Positions 6,963 to 7,610 of a stretch of DNA of 7,610 bases are shown here, piece after piece (positions within the stretch are counted from its first letter, which is position 1; each line of letters starts with the position of its first letter). Position numbers and translations under genes: made by a program. The notes under the pieces were generated by a model. That model was not told the DNA's origin. It searched no databases and was given only the letters and a program-made list of their open reading frames with translations. The stretch is from Pontimonas sp. (lineage in GTDB: Bacteria > Actinomycetota > Actinomycetes > Actinomycetales > Microbacteriaceae). The DNA lies in NCBI GenBank assembly GCA_021741925.1, contig JAIOWW010000051.1, positions 1-7,610 of the forward strand. Direction: 5' to 3'.

Positions 6963-7328
6963 CTAGCGTGTGCCCAAGAGATCGATGGCGAAGACCAAGG
7001 TTCGGCCTGAGAGACGGTGACCGCCCCCGGCGGGCCCGTACGCCCAGGCTGGTGGGCATGTAAGGAGCCTGCGCCCCCCTACTTGCATCCCGGGGATTCC
7101 CTCTTGCCATCCCTTGATGAGGCTTGTGAGCGGGAACTCAATGGACTCCCCTCGGCTCCACGACGAGTCGAACTCCTCCCCCGTTTCGAAGTCAACGCCC
7201 ACGTAGTGGACCTCCACCACAGACCCGGCGGCCGCAGTATCTCCTTCCCCAAGGATGGTGTCCTCCATCACCATTTCGGTAGGGTCAGGGCCCATCTGCG
7301 GTTCGATCTCAGGTTTCGTGCGGTCCAT
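6963..7328 (-). CDS. Cytosolic FKBP-type peptidyl-prolyl cis-trans isomerase
   Basis: This 121-residue protein has one FKBP domain at about residues 34-120, preceded by an acidic, Pro-rich N-terminal stretch (KPEIEPQMGPDP, 5-16). The active-site pattern is present: Tyr42 in VHYVG, Phe53-Asp54 in EFDSSW, Arg59, Phe65, Leu70-Ile71, Trp74 in KGWQ, Tyr97 in AYG, and Phe113 in LVFAIDLL. The usual Ile-Pro of the loop before the last strand is replaced by Leu-Ser (106-107), which may alter proline-peptide or FK506 binding. There is no signal peptide or lipobox, so it is probably cytoplasmic. The ATG at 7326-7328 is chosen for the GAGG eight bases before it; a longer frame to 7445 overlaps rpe and has no family resemblance. 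It starts 2 bases after the rpe stop and precedes hisE by 25 bases. Its substrate is unknown. Confidence 0.93.
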   Translation of the reverse strand: MDRTKPEIEPQMGPDPTEMVMEDTILGEGDTAAAGSVVEVHYVGVDFETGEEFDSSWSRGESIEFPLTSLIKGWQEGIPGMQVGGRRLLTCPPAWAYGPAGGGHRLSGRTLVFAIDLLGTR

Positions 7329-7330
7329 TC

Positions 7331-7610
7331 TCAGTTCCTCTCCTCGGTTTTCACAGAATTTCTCAATGCCTCGATGTTTTCCGCTGGCACGCCGTGGCCG
7401 TAGACGCTGGAGCCGGCCACAAAGGTATTCGCTCCATGGCTCCACGCGATCGGAAGCGTGTCCACGGTGATACCGCCGTCAACCTCCACCAGTGGACTCA
7501 GCCCGTGACGATCGAGATAATCGCGTAACTCGTCAAGTTTCGGCATCATCTCTGCCATGAAAGATTGACCACCGGCACCTGGTTCCACCGTCATGATGAG
7601 CACCATGTCG
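7331..7610 (-). CDS. rpe: Ribulose-phosphate 3-epimerase (Rpe), C-terminal part, cut by the window edge
   Basis: Rpe interconverts ribulose-5-phosphate and xylulose-5-phosphate in the pentose phosphate pathway, which also feeds PRPP synthesis for histidine and tryptophan. The visible 92 residues are the last part of a TIM barrel of about 220 residues; the frame stays open to the right edge, so the start lies outside. The segment MTVEPGAGGQSFM matches the family loop VxPGFGGQ, the strand LVEVDGGI carries the second catalytic Asp, and GANTFVAGSSVYG is the phosphate-binding end. One oddity is Ala in place of the usual Phe in PGFGGQ. The TGA stop at 7331-7333 is followed after 2 bases by the FKBP start. 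The internal ATG at 7604-7606 is not the true start, because it falls in the middle of a conserved strand. Confidence 0.94.
   Translation of the reverse strand, partial: DMVLIMTVEPGAGGQSFMAEMMPKLDELRDYLDRHGLSPLVEVDGGITVDTLPIAWSHGANTFVAGSSVYGHGVPAENIEALRNSVKTEERN
7337..7344 (-). promoter_or_regulatory. Ribosome binding site of the FKBP gene, inside the end of rpe
   Basis: The minus strand reads AGGAGAGG, ending eight bases before the ATG at 7326-7328. It overlaps the last codons of rpe and supports the short start of the FKBP over the longer frame that runs back into rpe. Confidence 0.7.

Noticed and set aside
7329..7445. An N-terminal extension of the FKBP by 39 codons
   Set aside because: It overlaps rpe in another frame and has no FKBP resemblance; the site at 7337-7344 supports the shorter start.

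Overview
The window is a tightly packed run of core biosynthetic genes, all on the minus strand. In transcription order (right to left) they are: the end of rpe, an FKBP-type prolyl isomerase, hisE, hisG, hisF, hisI, trpE, a tryptophan-operon membrane protein, a small HGxxPAAW-motif membrane protein, trpC, trpB, and the first half of trpA. There are no RNA genes, mobile elements, CRISPR arrays or clear terminators. The longest gap between genes is about 31 bases, so no stretch over 300 bases lacks a gene.

The gene content points to an actinobacterium, most likely Microbacteriaceae or a close relative. The signs are the moderately high GC, the split his genes (E, G, F and I here; D, C, B, H and A not here), their direct junction with trpE, and the two actinobacterial trp-operon membrane proteins before trpC. 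HisG is the long form with a C-terminal regulatory domain. The family assignment is an inference from remembered gene order and protein style; no search was run. In related genomes lgt usually follows trpA and the rest of rpe would lie to the right, but neither is visible here.

The right part (about 6963-7610) holds the C-terminal third of ribulose-phosphate 3-epimerase and a short cytosolic FKBP that starts 2 bases after it. The middle part (4718-6937) holds four histidine genes: HisG makes phosphoribosyl-ATP, HisE and HisI carry out the next two steps, and HisF is the cyclase half of imidazole-glycerol-phosphate synthase. The left part (1-4725) holds TrpE (chorismate to anthranilate), TrpC (indole-glycerol-phosphate synthase) and TrpB/TrpA (tryptophan synthase). 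trpG, trpD and trpF are absent. In Actinobacteria the TrpF step is normally done by PriA, which also does the HisA step, so the two pathways meet both in enzymology and in this gene cluster.

Most junctions are stop/start overlaps (ATGA four times within his/trp and again at trpB/trpA; TAATG at hisG/hisF; an 8-base overlap at hisI/trpE), which indicates one transcription unit with translational coupling. trpE has no leader region, so a classical trp attenuator directly before it is excluded. This is mostly an ordinary housekeeping region. The points most worth a second look are the leaderless his-to-trp join, the two poorly characterised membrane proteins with tandem Trp codons before trpC, and the FKBP gene placed between rpe and hisE.
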